Origin: Tragulus kanchil | Taxonomy: Eukaryota; Chordata; Mammalia; Artiodactyla; Tragulidae | Direction of reading: 5' to 3' | Length of the DNA stretch: 64,000 nt | Assembly (NCBI GenBank): GCA_022376925.1 | Contig: JAIOJX010000027.1 | Coordinates: 17,997,471 to 18,061,470 of the forward strand | Shown here: piece after piece, positions 11,621 to 23,507 of the stretch | Numbering within the stretch: position 1 is the first letter of the stretch | Layout of the letters: every line of letters begins with the position of its first letter | Translations under genes and position numbers: made by a program | The notes under the pieces: generated by a model | Databases searched by the model: none | The model's input: the letters and a program-made list of their open reading frames with translations, nothing else | Told to the model about the DNA's origin: nothing

Positions 11621-12358
11621 CACTAGCACAACCTTGTGCGCCCACTGAACTCCCCTAACATAAAGTTAAGAAGCAGCGCTGTCGCCCTTCCCCGCCCCAC
11701 CACCGGGTTGTCACAGCTTCGCTCCAGTCGTCTGCCGCACAATCCCGCCCTCCGTTGCTCTGGCCCTTCCAGAGCCGCCTTCTCTGGAGTGCCATCGCGG
11801 AAGTTTTCACCCTCCTTTGATCGTTTATGACTTAGCGGTGTTGTTTATTACCTACTGGGTGCTGGAGGAAGTGGAGTCTTGCCTCCTGTCTTTGCTAACG
11901 GTGCCAAGTTTTCTCTGAGAGCCAAGATCATGCCTTTTGGTTTTTCTCATGCTCAGCGCTTTGCATTGCTCCTTTTACAAAGGAGGGATTCAATAACTAT
12001 TAGTTGAATTGAATTGTACTGAACTGCCCCTGATGGGGCTTTTAATCTAATTGGGGAAAGAGCTCAGCGCATCGCACGACATTAAGAGAACCACAAAACA
12101 TCAGAATTAAAATCGCAGAAGAATGTGGGAGAAAATGAGGCTCTAAATACACCGTATAGCAGCCGGGGCATCTGAGCAGAGATAACCAGGAAAGGTTTTG
12201 AATGTACCTTTTTTGATAAATCTTAAAAGACACTGTTTCACTCAGCAACTACCTCCTAAAGTTCATTTACCATCTTAGTTAAAGGCTGGGTGACATTTTC
12301 GTCATCGGTATTGTGCAGTGGAGGTGCTTTCATTTCTTATCAAAAGAATGACAACATT
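11621..12358. other. Unique non-coding DNA (copy A of D4)
   Basis: A C-rich section (about 11680-11820) is followed by AT-rich DNA. No gene is recognised. The frames of about 60-68 codons reappear in copy B. Confidence 0.5.
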
Positions 12359-12706
12359 TCCTACTAAGCAAGTCAGTCAGAAAAGAAAGACAAATATTAT
12401 ATATCACTCATATGTGGAATCTAGTTTTTTGAAAAGATATGAATGAACGTATGTACAAAACAGAAACAGACTTGCAGATATCAGAAACAAACTCATGGTA
12501 ACCATAGGGGAAGCGTGGGAGGAGGGATAAATCAGGAGTTTGGAATTACCGTATCTGTATGTTTAAGATAGATAATCGACCAGGACCCACTGTATAGCAA
12601 AAGGCTCTCGGCTGAATAGCCTGTGATGATCTAAATGGGAAAAGAATTTGAAAAAGAATAGATACATGTATATGAATAACTGAATCACTGTCATAATTAT
12701 TCTTGA
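12359..12706 (+). mobile_element. L1 3' UTR fragment (copy B of D4)
   Basis: Only the last part of the L1 at 10990-11620 is repeated here, because duplication D4 starts in the middle of the element. The 5' boundary is therefore a join, not an L1 truncation point. Confidence 0.88.
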
Positions 12707-13363
12707 CACTAGCACAACCTTGTGCGCCCACTGAACTCCCCTAACATAAAGTTAAGAAGCAGCGCTGTCGCCCTTCCCCGCCCCACCACCGGGTTGTCAC
12801 AGCTTCGCTCCAGTCGTCTGCCGCACAATCCCGCCCTCCGTTGCTCTGGCCCTTCCAGAGCCGCCTTCTCTGGAGTGCCATCGCGGAAGTTTTCACCCTC
12901 CTTTGATCGTTTATGACTTAGCGGTGTTGTTTATTACCTACTGGGTGCTGGAGGAAGTGGGAGTCTTGCCTCCTGTCTTTGCTAACGGTGCCAAGTTTTC
13001 TCTGAGAGCCAAGATCATGCCTTTTGGTTTTTCTCATGCTCAGCGCTTTGCATTGCTCCTTTTACAAAGGAGGGATTCAATAACTATTAGTTGAATTGAA
13101 TTGTACTGAACTGCCCCTGATGGGGCTTTTAATCTAATTGGGGAAAGAGCTCAGCGCATCGCACGACATTAAGAGAACCACAAAACATCAGAATTAAAAT
13201 CGCAGAAGAATGTGGGAGAAAATGAGGCTCTAAATACACCGTATAGCAGCCGGGGCATCTGAGCAGAGATAACCAGGAAAGGTTTTGAATGTACCTTTTT
13301 TGATAAATCTTAAAAGACACTGTTTCACTCAGCAACTACCTCCTAAAGTTCATTTACCATCTT
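12707..13363. other. Unique non-coding DNA (copy B of D4)
   Basis: Repeats 11621-12277 with single-base indels. No gene is recognised. Confidence 0.5.
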
Positions 13364-15522
13364 AGTTAAAGGCTGGGTGACATTTTCGTCATCGGTATTG
13401 TGCAGTGGAGGTGCTTTCATTTCTTATCAAAAGAAACAACATTTTGCACATAAAATCTTTGTTTTCAATCATCTTCTTTAGGCATATTTACAGAAGTGCG
13501 ATTATCTTGTCAAAAGGTGTGATCACGCCAGCATCTCTGAGGTACTTTTCTAGTCTAAAACAGCTTTCAGGAATTTCAAGTACCAATAGTGGGTTATGAC
13601 ATCTACAAGTCTTAAAAAATTGCCTTTCTTATGTTCTGTTTTGCATGTATTTTTACTGAATCTTTTGATCATGTTGGTTTATTAGATTCTGTCTTGTAAA
13701 TGTCTTTACATGTTTTCCCAGTGAACTGTATCCCTTGTCAGATATTCTTATATTTTTAATTAAGTTTTTAGCTCCTTTCTTCTCCTATTAGTGCAGCAGT
13801 TTCCCATTCTGCTTTTCCCTTTTGGCTTTGTTACACTTTTAGCATGGATACCCTTGGGGCTGTCACGTAGTGAACATTGATGCATTTTTTCTTTCTGTGA
13901 CTTCATCATTTACTTGTCCATTTAGAAATTTTTTATTTAGTAATATTTCCTTCCAGGTCTTTAACAATATTCATTTTTATTTCCCTCTAGCTTTTCCTTG
14001 TAAAACATTTAGCTTTTCATGTATATTGAGACTTGATTTACTATAGGGAGAGATGTGAAACACCAGATTTTTCATTTTTCCATTGGTTAACTATGCATTC
14101 CACTATGTATTTCATTGTATATTCAATAACATTTTAAGATAACATAATTGAAATTCATAGGTCTGCTTTATTTACTACTGTTGAGCTATATTTTGAGATA
14201 AATGAACAAAGCAACGGCTACTCTAATAAAAGGAGCAATTTATAAATATTATTTATAGATGTTGTATATATTCTTTCCACAGAATCTAGGTAACCCCGAG
14301 ATCTTGCTGCATTGTCTTTGTGGCTGACCTCAGACAGAACCATTTCTCTTAACATAGAAACTCATGCTGTATTAATATGGTGTTCCTAGTTAGATCTTAT
14401 TCTGTTGGGAAACATTCACATTCTGTGGCGGTCGTCTAGACAGTGGTAAAGTTAAAGGCTGGGTGACATTTTCATCGGTATTGTGCAGTGGAGGTGCTTT
14501 CATTTCTTATCAAAAGAAACAACATTTTGCACATAAAATCTTTGTTTTCAATCATCTTCTTTAGGCATATTTACAGAAGTGCGATTATCTTGTCAAAAGG
14601 TGTGATCACGCCAGCATCTCTGAGGTACTTTTCTAGTCTAAAACAGCTTTCAGGAATTTCAAGTACCAATAGTGGGTTATGACATCTACAAGTCTTAAAA
14701 AATTGCCTTTCTTATGTTCTGTTTTGCATGTATTTTTACTGAATCTTTTGATCATGTTGGTTTATTAGATTCTGTCTTGTAAATGTCTTTACATGTTTTC
14801 CCAGTGAACTGTATCCCTTGTCAGATATTCTTATATTTTTAATTAAGTTTTTAGCTCCTTTCTTCTCCTATTAGTGCAGCAGTTTCCCATTCTGCTTTTC
14901 CCTTTTGGCTTTGTTACACTTTTAGCATGGATACCCTTGGGGCTGTCACGTAGTGAACATTGATGCATTTTTTCTTTCTGTGACTTCATCATTTACTTGT
15001 CCATTTAGAAATTTTTTATTTAGTAATATTTCCTTCCAGGTCTTTAACAATATTCATTTTTATTTCCCTCTAGCTTTTCCTTGTAAAACATTTAGCTTTT
15101 CATGTATATTGAGACTTGATTTACTATAGGGAGAGATGTGAAACACCAGATTTTTCATTTTTCCATTGGTTAACTATGCATTCCACTATGTATTTCATTG
15201 TATATTCAATAACATTTTAAGATAACATAATTGAAATTCATAGGTCTGCTTTATTTACTACTGTTGAGCTATATTTTGAGATAAATGAACAAAGCAACGG
15301 CTACTCTAATAAAAGGAGCAATTTATAAATATTATTTATAGATGTTGTATATATTCTTTCCACAGAATCTAGGTAACCCCGAGATCTTGCTGCATTGTCT
15401 TTGTGGCTGACCTCAGACAGAACCATTTCTCTTAACATAGAAACTCATGCTGTATTAATATGGTGTTCCTAGTTAGATCTTATTCTGTTGGGAAACATTC
15501 ACATTCTGTGGCGGTCGTCTAG
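13364..15522. repeat. Direct duplication D5 (two copies of about 1.07 kb)
   Basis: Copy A is 13364-14439 and copy B 14450-15522, with a ten-base filler (14440-14449) between. The offset is 1086 and becomes 1083 after copy B loses three bases (TTTTCGTCATC against TTTTCATC). D5 begins inside copy B of D4, so about 80 bases (13364-13444) exist three times in the window. The unit is AT-rich and has no recognised gene. Confidence 0.92.
13445..14439. other. AT-rich non-coding DNA
   Basis: A T-rich plus strand over about a kilobase, with no recognised family. It could be an old minus-strand LINE piece, but I cannot name one. It is repeated in D5 copy B. Confidence 0.4.
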
Positions 15523-15643
15523 TTGGTCGGCTGTGTCCGACACTCTGCGACCCTGTGGACTGCAGCCCACCCACCCCTTGTCCGTGAGGTTTTCCAGGCA
15601 AGAACAGTGGAGTGGGCTGCCATTGCCTTCTCCGTCGCAATAT
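15517..15643 (-). mobile_element. Bov-tA SINE fragment, minus strand
   Basis: The plus-strand text 'gtgtccgacactctgcgacc', 'tggactgcagcccaccc' and 'gcaagaacagtggagtgggc' is reverse-complement Bov-tA, truncated before the tRNA-like head. Confidence 0.78.
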
Positions 15644-16508
15644 GTACAAAGCATTTATATAATCCAGTCAAAGCTTGCTTATTAGTTCGGGGAAAGACAG
15701 CTATAATTTTCCATTCTTTTCTGATTTCCCCCCCATTAACATTATCTGTTGAAGGTGGAATTTCATACGAGGACCAGGATTGAAAGATAAAGAAGCATGT
15801 GGCTTATCACGGCCAGAGAGCCATCACTGAAGGTCTTGGAGCTGCACAGATTTGGGTCCAGAATCTGGTCATCATTCCAGACGTTCTTACATTGCTTCTT
15901 GGACACACAGAGCCAAAGAAGAGTCAGGGCGATGAGAGCAGATATATTTTTACAATGGCAAAAATCTGATGGAAAAGACTCTGGGCTCATCATTGAGAGA
16001 GGCCATCTGTGGCAGAGTAACTGTCTGTAACAGAGGGGAAAAAATAAATCATTTTAAAACACCCCATTGCTCCAATCTGGTCCCACGCCACCATGCTGAG
16101 CGCCAAATATTCTCTCTGGCAGAGGCAAGTCGTGGAAAAGCACAAAGGCAATTTACCCAATTGGCCTGGGCAGAAAGTTTATTCTTCAATTATTTGTTGC
16201 GAATATGCTTTCCTCCGAGTATGGCTCAGACAGTCCAGCACGAGGACCGGTGGCTGAGTCACGGCTCAAGTGGGCGGAAACCCAGCTCAGGGGAGGCAGC
16301 AGTGAAGTTCAGGGCAGTTCAGTCTCCCTCCGGTGTAGAATTCCTCCCCAGTGACAGGTTCGCCCTGTCTGAAAGCGTGGGTGTCCAGCAAGGACCGCCT
16401 GTTGAGCTCAATGTCCTGTGGCTGCCTGGATGGGAGGGGACCTTGGGGAGAACGGACACTGCATGCAAGGCCGAGCTGCTTCACTGTCCACCTGGAACTG
16501 TCAGGAAA
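15644..16508. other. Unique DNA with an unsupported 229-codon frame
   Basis: A plus-strand frame at 15969-16658 is the longest one here not made of a recognised repeat. Its translation shows no recognisable domain, signal peptide or membrane segment. Its last 49 codons recur in a different frame context at 17570-17719 because of D6. I do not call it a gene. Confidence 0.5.
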
Positions 16509-16654
16509 TCAGCTAAATCCCCACACAAAATACAAAGTTTAAAAAATCCAATCAAATCGTGTTTTCAAAGAGGAACTTCCTGGTACAGTCGTCAAAAAGA
16601 TCACAGAGTTAAGCTGAAGCTCAAACTCACTGTTAGAAAAGGGCAAGGACCTCT

Positions 16655-16805
16655 GTAAATTCAAGTCTGTTCTCTACATCTGTGTCCCCACTCCTGCCTC
16701 ACAAATAGCTTCATCAGCACCATTTCCCTAGATTCGACAGATACACTTTAACAGGCAATATTTCATTTTTCTCTTTCTGACTGAAGTTCACTCTGTATAA
16801 TGGGC
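16655..16805 (-). mobile_element. L1 3' UTR fragment, minus strand (D6 copy A)
   Basis: 'TTTCTCTTTCTGACTGAAGT' and 'cactctgtataatgggccc' are the reverse complement of the L1 3' UTR section that normally reads 'gaagtcagtcagaaag'. The copy in D6 B is at about 17716-17866. Confidence 0.65.
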
Positions 16806-16864
16806 CCTAGGTGGGGACCCAACCAACCCACGGCTGGGCATGACTCCAAAAAATTTATGCAATT

Positions 16865-17020
16865 ATTTCTGAGGAAATCATGATTCCAAAGGATACACGC
16901 ACCCCAATGTTCACTGCAGCACTATTTGCAGCATCCAACACATGGAAGCAACCTAGATGTCCACTGACAGATGAATGAATACAGAATCTACGGTATGTAC
17001 ATTACTCAGCCATACAAGGG
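16865..17020 (+). mobile_element. L1 3' UTR fragment, plus strand (D6 copy A)
   Basis: 'caccccaatgttcactgcag', 'aagcaacctagatgtccac' and 'tacattactcagccataca' are standard L1 3' UTR landmarks. It lies head-to-head with the minus-strand fragment 60 bases upstream, as expected from L1 twin-priming inversion or two insertions. Confidence 0.78.
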
Positions 17021-17567
17021 ACGAGGCTGAGTCAGCTGAACTGAGATGCTGAACCCCGGGCACTGATGTGTTTAGGTGGGGATGTTCTACAGGGCGGCTG
17101 GGAGAGAGGAAGGAAGACATCCATGCACTATTTGATGAAGGGATGTGTCACCCCTCTGGACAACTGTAGTGCTCCCTGGATTTCTCTTTGAGTACGTTTG
17201 ACTTCTCTCGGTTCCTCCCATCTTGTATTATCTCAGAGACTACTTTTGTTGTCTGCAATATCACTGCTCCCCACCGGTAGAAAGTATTGGTAATTTTGAT
17301 CCTGTCATGCCTCAGGGTAGATTTATCTTCACACTTTGTGGCACGTTACACGGCGGGGCAATACTGTGTGTGTAAGACTCTATCCAAGTGACAGAGATGG
17401 TTTTTTACAGAACGACACCAAGACATGGTGCCGTTTGTACACAACTCATTCCTTCACTTTAGGGAGACGTCAAGAAGACACCGCTGCGCCAGTAGCTGAG
17501 TCCTCACGATTCATAAATCCACCAGCAGTTGCGTTCTTTAGGCCAGGGTGGAGGGCCAGGGCCAGGG
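17021..17567. other. Unique non-coding DNA (D6 copy A)
   Basis: No gene is recognised. A 127-codon frame at 17336-17719 crosses the D6 join and is therefore chimeric. The same DNA recurs at 18082-18632. Confidence 0.55.
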
Positions 17568-17715
17568 ATTCAGCTAAATCCCCACACAAAATACAAAGTT
17601 TAAAAAATCCAATCAAATCGTGTTTTCAAAGAGGAACTTCCTGGTACAGTCGTCAAAAAGATCACAGAGTTAAGCTGAAGCTCAAACTCACTGTTAGAAA
17701 AGGGCAAGGACCTCT

Positions 17716-17866
17716 GTAAATTCAAGTCTGTTCTCTACATCTGTGTCCCCACTCCTGCCTCACAAATAGCTTCATCAGCACCATTTCCCTAGATTCGACA
17801 GATACACTTTAACAGGCAATATTTCATTTTTCTCTTTCTGACTGAAGTTCACTCTGTATAATGGGC
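17716..17866 (-). mobile_element. L1 3' UTR fragment, minus strand (D6 copy B)
   Basis: Second copy of 16655-16805 carried by D6. Confidence 0.65.
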
Positions 17867-17925
17867 CCTAGGTGGGGACCCAACCAACCCACGGCTGGGC
17901 ATGACTCCAAAAAATTTATGCAATT

Positions 17926-18081
17926 ATTTCTGAGGAAATCATGATTCCAAAGGATACACGCACCCCAATGTTCACTGCAGCACTATTTGCAGCATCCAAC
18001 ACATGGAAGCAACCTAGATGTCCACTGACAGATGAATGAATACAGAATCTACGGTATGTACATTACTCAGCCATACAAGGG
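17926..18081 (+). mobile_element. L1 3' UTR fragment, plus strand (D6 copy B)
   Basis: Second copy of 16865-17020 carried by D6. Confidence 0.78.
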
Positions 18082-18867
18082 ACGAGGCTGAGTCAGCTGA
18101 ACTGAGATGCTGAACCCCGGGCACTGATGTGTTTAGGTGGGGATGTTCTACAGGGCGGCTGGGAGAGAGGAAGGAAGACATCCATGCACTATTTGATGAA
18201 GGGATGTGTCACCCCTCTGGACAACTGTAGTGCTCCCTGGATTTCTCTTTGAGTACGTTTGACTTCTCTCGGTTCCTCCCATCTTGTATTATCTCAGAGA
18301 CTACTTTTGTTGTCTGCAATATCACTGCTCCCCACCGGTAGAAAGTATTGGTAATTTTGATCCTGTCATGCCTCAGGGTAGATTTATCTTCACACTTTGT
18401 GGCACGTTACACGGCGGGGCAATACTGTGTGTGTAAGACTCTATCCAAGTGACAGAGATGGTTTTTTACAGAACGACACCAAGACATGGTGCCGTTTGTA
18501 CACAACTCATTCCTTCACTTTAGGGAGACGTCAAGAAGACACCGCTGCGCCCAGTAGCTGAGTCCTCACGATTCATAAATCCACCAGCAGTTGCGTTCTT
18601 TAGGCCAGGGTGGGAGAGGGCCAGGGCCAGGGCCTATGCTTGCTTCAGTCCATACTGTGCAATTTCGCATGCCTGATCTATCGAAATCCAGGGCTGGTGA
18701 CTGTAAATGGACCTCCCACTCTTGTTGATTCATAATTGCTCAACGTCCTTGCGTAAAGTTCAACGTGATATTTTTGTTTTCAGGGATTATCTAGGTACTG
18801 TATACTAACATAAGGGGAAATCAAGTGTATCATTTCCAAAAATGATTAGGAATGAAGATACACAGGT

Positions 18868-19475
18868 TCTTTTACTTTTTATTGGAATATAATTGATTTA
18901 CAATGCTGTATCAGTTTGTGTTGCACAATGAGGTGAAACAACTATAGGTATACATCTGTCCCCTCCCTGTGGAGCCTCCCTCCCACCCCATTCCACCCTC
19001 CAGGTCGTCACAGAGCGTAGAGCCGAGCTCAGGGAAGCTAGACAGCAGCCTCCCACTAGCGGTCTGTTCCACACACAGTCGTGCATATATGTCAGTGCTG
19101 CCATCTCAGTCCATCTCCTTTCCTCTTGCCCTGCTGTGTCCACAAGTCATTCTCTGTGTCTGCATCTCCAGTCCTGCCCTGCAAATAGGTGCCACAGTAC
19201 CATTGTTCTAGATTCCATATGTATGCGTTAATAGACCACCTTCATTGTTTCTCCTTTCTAACTCACTTGGTAAGACAGACTCAAGGTTCAACCACGTGAC
19301 TACGAATGACCCAATTTCATTCTTTGTTATGGCCAAGTCGCATTCCATTGTATAGATGCGCCACACCTTCTCCATCCATTCATCTGTTGATGGACTCTAG
19401 GTTGCTTCCACAGCCTGGCTATTGACATAGTGCTGCAGTGAACACAGGGCTACATGGTATACTGTACTCTTGATT
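18868..19475 (-). mobile_element. L1 3' UTR, about 0.6 kb, minus strand
   Basis: Read on the plus strand it opens with TTTTATTGGAATATAATTGA, the usual reverse-complement L1 end. It then passes through 'tctagattccatatgtatg', 'cattccattgtatagatg', 'ccattcatctgttgatgga' and 'tgctgcagtgaacacaggg'. This is a long, 5'-truncated 3' UTR without ORF2. Confidence 0.88.
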
Positions 19476-20127
19476 CAACTATAATCTAGTAATATTATTT
19501 TTGTTAATAAACCAAAATGAGCTATAATTATCATTGTGGACTATGTCGCTTATTAATCACCAAAATTGGCCATTTCAGATTATTCTCACAACTGCAGGGT
19601 TTTAGTACCGTAGTCTATCACCTGGATGAGGAAAGAGCTGCAAGAGCGGGACACACCTTAGTGACTAAACAACAACGACGAAGGCATCAGGGATGTTTTA
19701 CACAAATTATAACCTTTTCCTCTTGTTGGAGAGGGGTTGGGGTAGGTGATTAGACAACTTTGTGGCTACTCATGGGCCAAGTGATCAGAAATTATCTTCA
19801 GTATCTTATTTGTAGCTACATCCCACAGCACAAGGACCACAAATATACCCCCATTTAAGTGAGAAAACAATTTCCAAAGCCCCACATGACAGAAATCTTA
19901 GGCGTGTACATTTTCAGTCCCTCTCTCTTTTTCATCTCTCCACTAGAGCAAATTGAGACCATGTTGGTGGTCCTTGATTTTGATCAGTGTCTGTGAAATT
20001 CTAGTGCATGTATTAAAGACAACAGATCAACACATTCTCTGCAGGAATATATTTACTTCGGCTAAAGAAAAAAAAAAAAAAACACCACAGGATATTCTGC
20101 TATTTCCAGTTTTTCTTGTAACAGGAG
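19476..20127. other. Unique non-coding DNA
   Basis: No gene or named repeat is recognised. An A-run lies at about 20067-20083. Confidence 0.5.
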
Positions 20128-20368
20128 AACTTAAAAGAAACCTCCTTGCCCTTGGTGAACCGAAGAGGAAATGACGGTGACGAGCCACAGACTGCTGCTG
20201 CGTGAAGAAATGACCTCTCAGAAACAGACATACTCTCACAGGAGAGGGAAATGTGGGCACATATTAGACAAAGGGATGTCCTAGATGGTCAAAGAAAAAA
20301 GAAAGGCAGGTAGTTTACCATGAGATTTTGGAGAAAGTCCTGAGTTGCTCATTTCTGATGATGGGAAG

Positions 20369-20560
20369 GGCTTCCCTGGTGGCTCAGATGATAAAGAATC
20401 TGCCTGCAGTGCAGGAGACCTGAGTTCAATCCCTAGGTCAGGAAGACCCCCTGGAGAAGGGCATGGCAACCCACCCCTGTGTTCTTGCCTGGGTGATCCT
20501 ACGGGCAGAGGAGCCTGGTGGGCTGCAGTGCACGCTGTCGCAAAGACTCGGACGTGATGA
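20369..20560 (+). mobile_element. Bov-tA SINE (D7 copy A)
   Basis: The head GGGCTTCCCTGGTGGCTCAG is near consensus, followed by 'gagttcaatccctaggtca', 'ggcatggcaacccacccc' and 'gaggagcctggtgggctg'. It is among the better preserved SINEs in the window. Confidence 0.93.
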
Positions 20561-20905
20561 GAAAGGAGACAACACAGAGTTTCATACTCAGAGGGCTCAG
20601 AGCCAACAGAGATGTTTAAAAAACATGACAAAACAGAGAACACCGCGGTCCCGTGACCTCAGCGCTGGTCTTGTTGTTCCCACCTGCTGTCGTTTATCGG
20701 TCACGCCAGTGTCATGTGAGGGCCGCCCTCCCCGCCTTGGCTTGGCCTGGGCCGGGCCGTGTGACACGCTGGAGACACTTCAACCTGTTCTCAGCTTCCC
20801 TGGGCAACGTTGCCGCCACGTTTCTATCGACTAAGACAGCCATGCGTCCATATAGTTCTCCCCACAGATTTATACCTTGGTGATTTGCTTTTTAAAAGAG
20901 AAATG
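20561..20905. other. GC-rich unique DNA (D7 copy A)
   Basis: The section around 20640-20830 is GC-rich with scattered CpG. It holds overlapping frames of 76 and 123 codons without recognisable protein content. No exon is called. Confidence 0.5.
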
Positions 20906-21281
20906 ACTTAGTTCTTTGTATCTGGACTTTTCATACACCCAGAATTGGCTTTGGCAAAGGCAGCCCAGAGAGTCAGGGCAGGGGACCCTCAATACCTAAA
21001 GAATGTCATGCATGGTTATCTCTCTCTGGTGGGTATCACGTCTCTAAGTATCTCAGAAATGAGGACAATTCCATCCGCTCATTCCAGAAGAGGACGCGCT
21101 CATGCTTCAGAGGCAGCTGGGAATGAATGAAACTTCCTCACAGGAGTCGAGACAGGCTTCCACAAACTGGGTGAGCTGATCAAGCTGCATCACCCCTCAG
21201 GACTGTAAGTTCTGCTTCCAGAATGAGTTTATCAATGCTTTTCAACCTCAGCTGCCCATCAGACACATATATTTTGCATGC
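20906..21281. repeat. Segment present three times (D7/D8 chain)
   Basis: This sequence recurs at about 22027-22406 and 23137-23516 because D8 begins inside D7 copy B. The three versions differ by one- or two-base indels (GACGCGCTC against GACGCGGCTC near 21100/22216), which changes the small open frame at its end. Confidence 0.9.
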
Positions 21282-21489
21282 AACTTAAAAGAAACCTCCT
21301 TGCCCTTGGTGAACCGAAGAGGAAATGACGGTGACGAGCCACAGACTGCTGCACCCAGAAAAAAGAGGGAAATGTGGGCACATATTAGACAAAGGGATGT
21401 CCTAGATGGTCAAAGAAAAAAGAAAGGCAGGTAGTTTACCATGAGATTTTGGAGAAAGTCCTGAGTTGCTCATTTCTGATGATGGGAAG

Positions 21490-21681
21490 GGCTTCCCTGG
21501 TGGCTCAGATGATAAAGAATCTGCCTGCAGTGCAGGAGACCTGAGTTCAATCCCTAGGTCAGGAAGACCCCCTGGAGAAGGGCATGGCAACCCACCCCTG
21601 TGTTCTTGCCTGGGTGATCCTACGGGCAGAGGAGCCTGGTGGGCTGCAGTGCACGCTGTCGCAAAGACTCGGACGTGATGA
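21490..21681 (+). mobile_element. Bov-tA SINE (D7 copy B)
   Basis: Copy of the SINE at 20369-20560 at an offset of 1121. Confidence 0.93.
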
Positions 21682-22397
21682 GAAAGGAGACAACACAGAG
21701 TTTCATACTCAGAGGGCTCAGAGCCAACAGAGATGTTTAAAAAACATGACAAAACAGAGAACACCGCGGTCCCGTGACCTCAGCGCTGGTCTTGTTGTTC
21801 CCACCTGCTGTCGTTTATCGGTCACGCCAGTGTCATGTGAGGGCCGCCCTCCCCGCCTTGGCTTGGCCTGGGCCGGGCCGTGTGACACGCTGGAGACACT
21901 TCAACCTGTTCTCAGCTTCCCTGGGCAACGTTGCCGCCACGTTTCTATCGACTAAGACAGCCATGCGTCCATATAGTTCTCCCCACAGATTTATACCTTG
22001 GTGATTTGCTTTTTAAAAGAGAAATGACTTAGTTCTTTGTATCTGGACTTTTCATACACCCAGAATTGGCTTTGGCAAAGGCAGCCCAGAGAGTCAGGGC
22101 AGGGGACCCTCAATACCTAAAGAATGTCATGCATGGTTATCTCTCTCTGGTGGGTATCACGTCTCTAAGTATCTCAGAAATGAGGACAATTCCATCCGCT
22201 CATTCCAGAAGAGGACGCGGCTCATGCTTCAGAGGCAGCTGGGAATGAATGAAACTTCCTCACAGGAGTCGAGACAGGCTTCCACAAACTGGGTGAGCTG
22301 ATCAAGCTGCATCACCCCTCAGGACTGTAAGTTCTGCTTCCAGAATGAGTTTATCAATGCTTTTCAACCTCAGCTGCCCATCAGACACATATATATT

Positions 22398-22652
22398 TAT
22401 GCATGCATGCTAACTCATGGCAGTCACGTCTGATTCTATACGGCCCCTTAGACTGTAGCCCGCCAGGCTCCTTTGTCCATGGGGATCCTCCAGGCCAGAA
22501 TACTGGAGTGGGAGTAAAAAGGGTACTAGAGTGGGCTGCCATGCTCTCCTCCAGTGGATCTTCCCGACCCAGAGACTGAATCCAGGCCTTCTATGCCTCC
22601 TGCATCGGCAGGTGGGTTCTTTACCTCTAGGGCCGCCTAGGGAGCCCCACGC
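22398..22652 (-). mobile_element. Bov-tA SINE, minus strand (D8 copy A)
   Basis: The plus strand shows 'agactgtagcccgccaggct', 'cagaatactggagtggg', a small internal repeat of the 'agagtgggctgcc' section, and a closing 'ctagggagcccc', i.e. the reverse-complement head. The internal 'aaaagggtactagagtggg' looks like a short local duplication in the SINE. Confidence 0.88.
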
Positions 22653-23029
22653 CTACTTGCAGAAACAGCTGCACATACATTAAGACCCTGTGGGGTGAAC
22701 AGTGTAACGAATAGAGACATGAATAAAACACAACTGTTTTGTTAGCTGCTGCTAAAGGTCATTGCCGTTTCACCAGTGGTTGGGTCGTTCGCCTCAGCTC
22801 CTGGCTTTAGCCACGACTCACATACACCTTCCTCCTGAAAACTAACTCTCTACAGAAGCTCTGGTCTTTCCAGGACTTTCTGAGACTTCCCTTGCGCTGA
22901 AACCCAAGGACTGCATTTTCTAAATGTATTTCCCCTCACTCTCCGGAAAGGAAACAGAGCTTACAAACTCTTCCTGTTGAAGCCTTTCCCTTCCGCCTCT
23001 CATACCACAGTTCTCAGTTTCTTTTCAAC
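22653..23029. other. Unique non-coding DNA (D8 copy A)
   Basis: No gene or named repeat is recognised. It recurs at about 23763-24140. Confidence 0.5.
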
Positions 23030-23136
23030 GTTTCTGTTTTGGTTGGTGTATACATGCTTCACAATACAGTGTTAGTTTCTGCTGCACAACAACACGCATC
23101 AGCTACAGGTCTGCATGTATCCCTCCCTCCTGAGCC
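23030..23136 (-). mobile_element. L1 3' UTR fragment cut by the D8 join
   Basis: 'cacaatacagtgttagtttc' and 'ctgcacaacaacacgcatca' are the reverse-complement L1 tail. The element is interrupted at 23136 and is seen in full only in copy B. Confidence 0.78.
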
Positions 23137-23507
23137 ACTTAGTTCTTTGTATCTGGACTTTTCATACACCCAGAATTGGCTTTGGCAAAGGCAGCCCAGA
23201 GAGTCAGGGCAGGGGACCCTCAATACCTAAAGAATGTCATGCATGGTTATCTCTCTCTGGTGGGTATCACGTCTCTAAGTATCTCAGAAATGAGGACAAT
23301 TCCATCCGCTCATTCCAGAAGAGGACGCGCTCATGCTTCAGAGGCAGCTGGGAATGAATGAAACTTCCTCACAGGAGTCGAGACAGGCTTCCACAAACTG
23401 GGTGAGCTGATCAAGCTGCATCACCCCTCAGGACTGTAAGTTCTGCTTCCAGAATGAGTTTATCAATGCTTTTCAACCTCAGCTGCCCATCAGACACATA
23501 TATATTT

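Larger units (their letters stand above)
11271..13444. repeat. Direct duplication D4 (two copies of about 1.09 kb)
   Basis: Copy A is 11271-12358 and copy B 12359-about 13444. The offset drifts from 1088 to 1086 and then 1087 through single-base indels (CGAAG/CAAG, AAAAAG/AAAAG, GTGGAG/GTGGGAG). The end of copy A reads AGAATGACAACA where copy B has AGAAACAACA, so the edge is slightly garbled. The breakpoint lies within the L1 3' UTR. Confidence 0.93.
16509..18632. repeat. Direct duplication D6 (two copies of about 1.06 kb)
   Basis: Copy A is 16509-17567 and copy B 17570-18632. The offset is 1061, then increases through small insertions near the end (GCGCC/GCGCCC, GTGGAGGG/GTGGGAGAGGG). This is the shortest unit of the 19. 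It contains two opposed L1 fragments. Confidence 0.93.
20128..22406. repeat. Direct duplication D7 (two copies of about 1.12 kb)
   Basis: Copy A is 20128-21281 and copy B 21282-about 22406. The first 60 bases align at offset 1154. Copy B then lacks about 33 bases and reads a garbled AGACTGCTGCACCCAGAAAA where copy A has clean sequence, after which the offset is 1121. The damage at the leading edge of copy B is typical of a low-quality contig or read end. Confidence 0.93.

Noticed and set aside
15969..16658. A 229-codon plus-strand frame as a gene
   Set aside because: No recognisable domain or exon context, and its end is shared with the join-spanning frame at 17336-17719 through D6.
18898..19211. 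Opposed 80-codon frames as small proteins
   Set aside because: They lie wholly within a minus-strand L1 3' UTR.
20369..20560. A tRNA gene
   Set aside because: The tRNA-like head and B-box belong to Bov-tA, a tRNA-Glu-derived SINE; no intact cloverleaf is visible.
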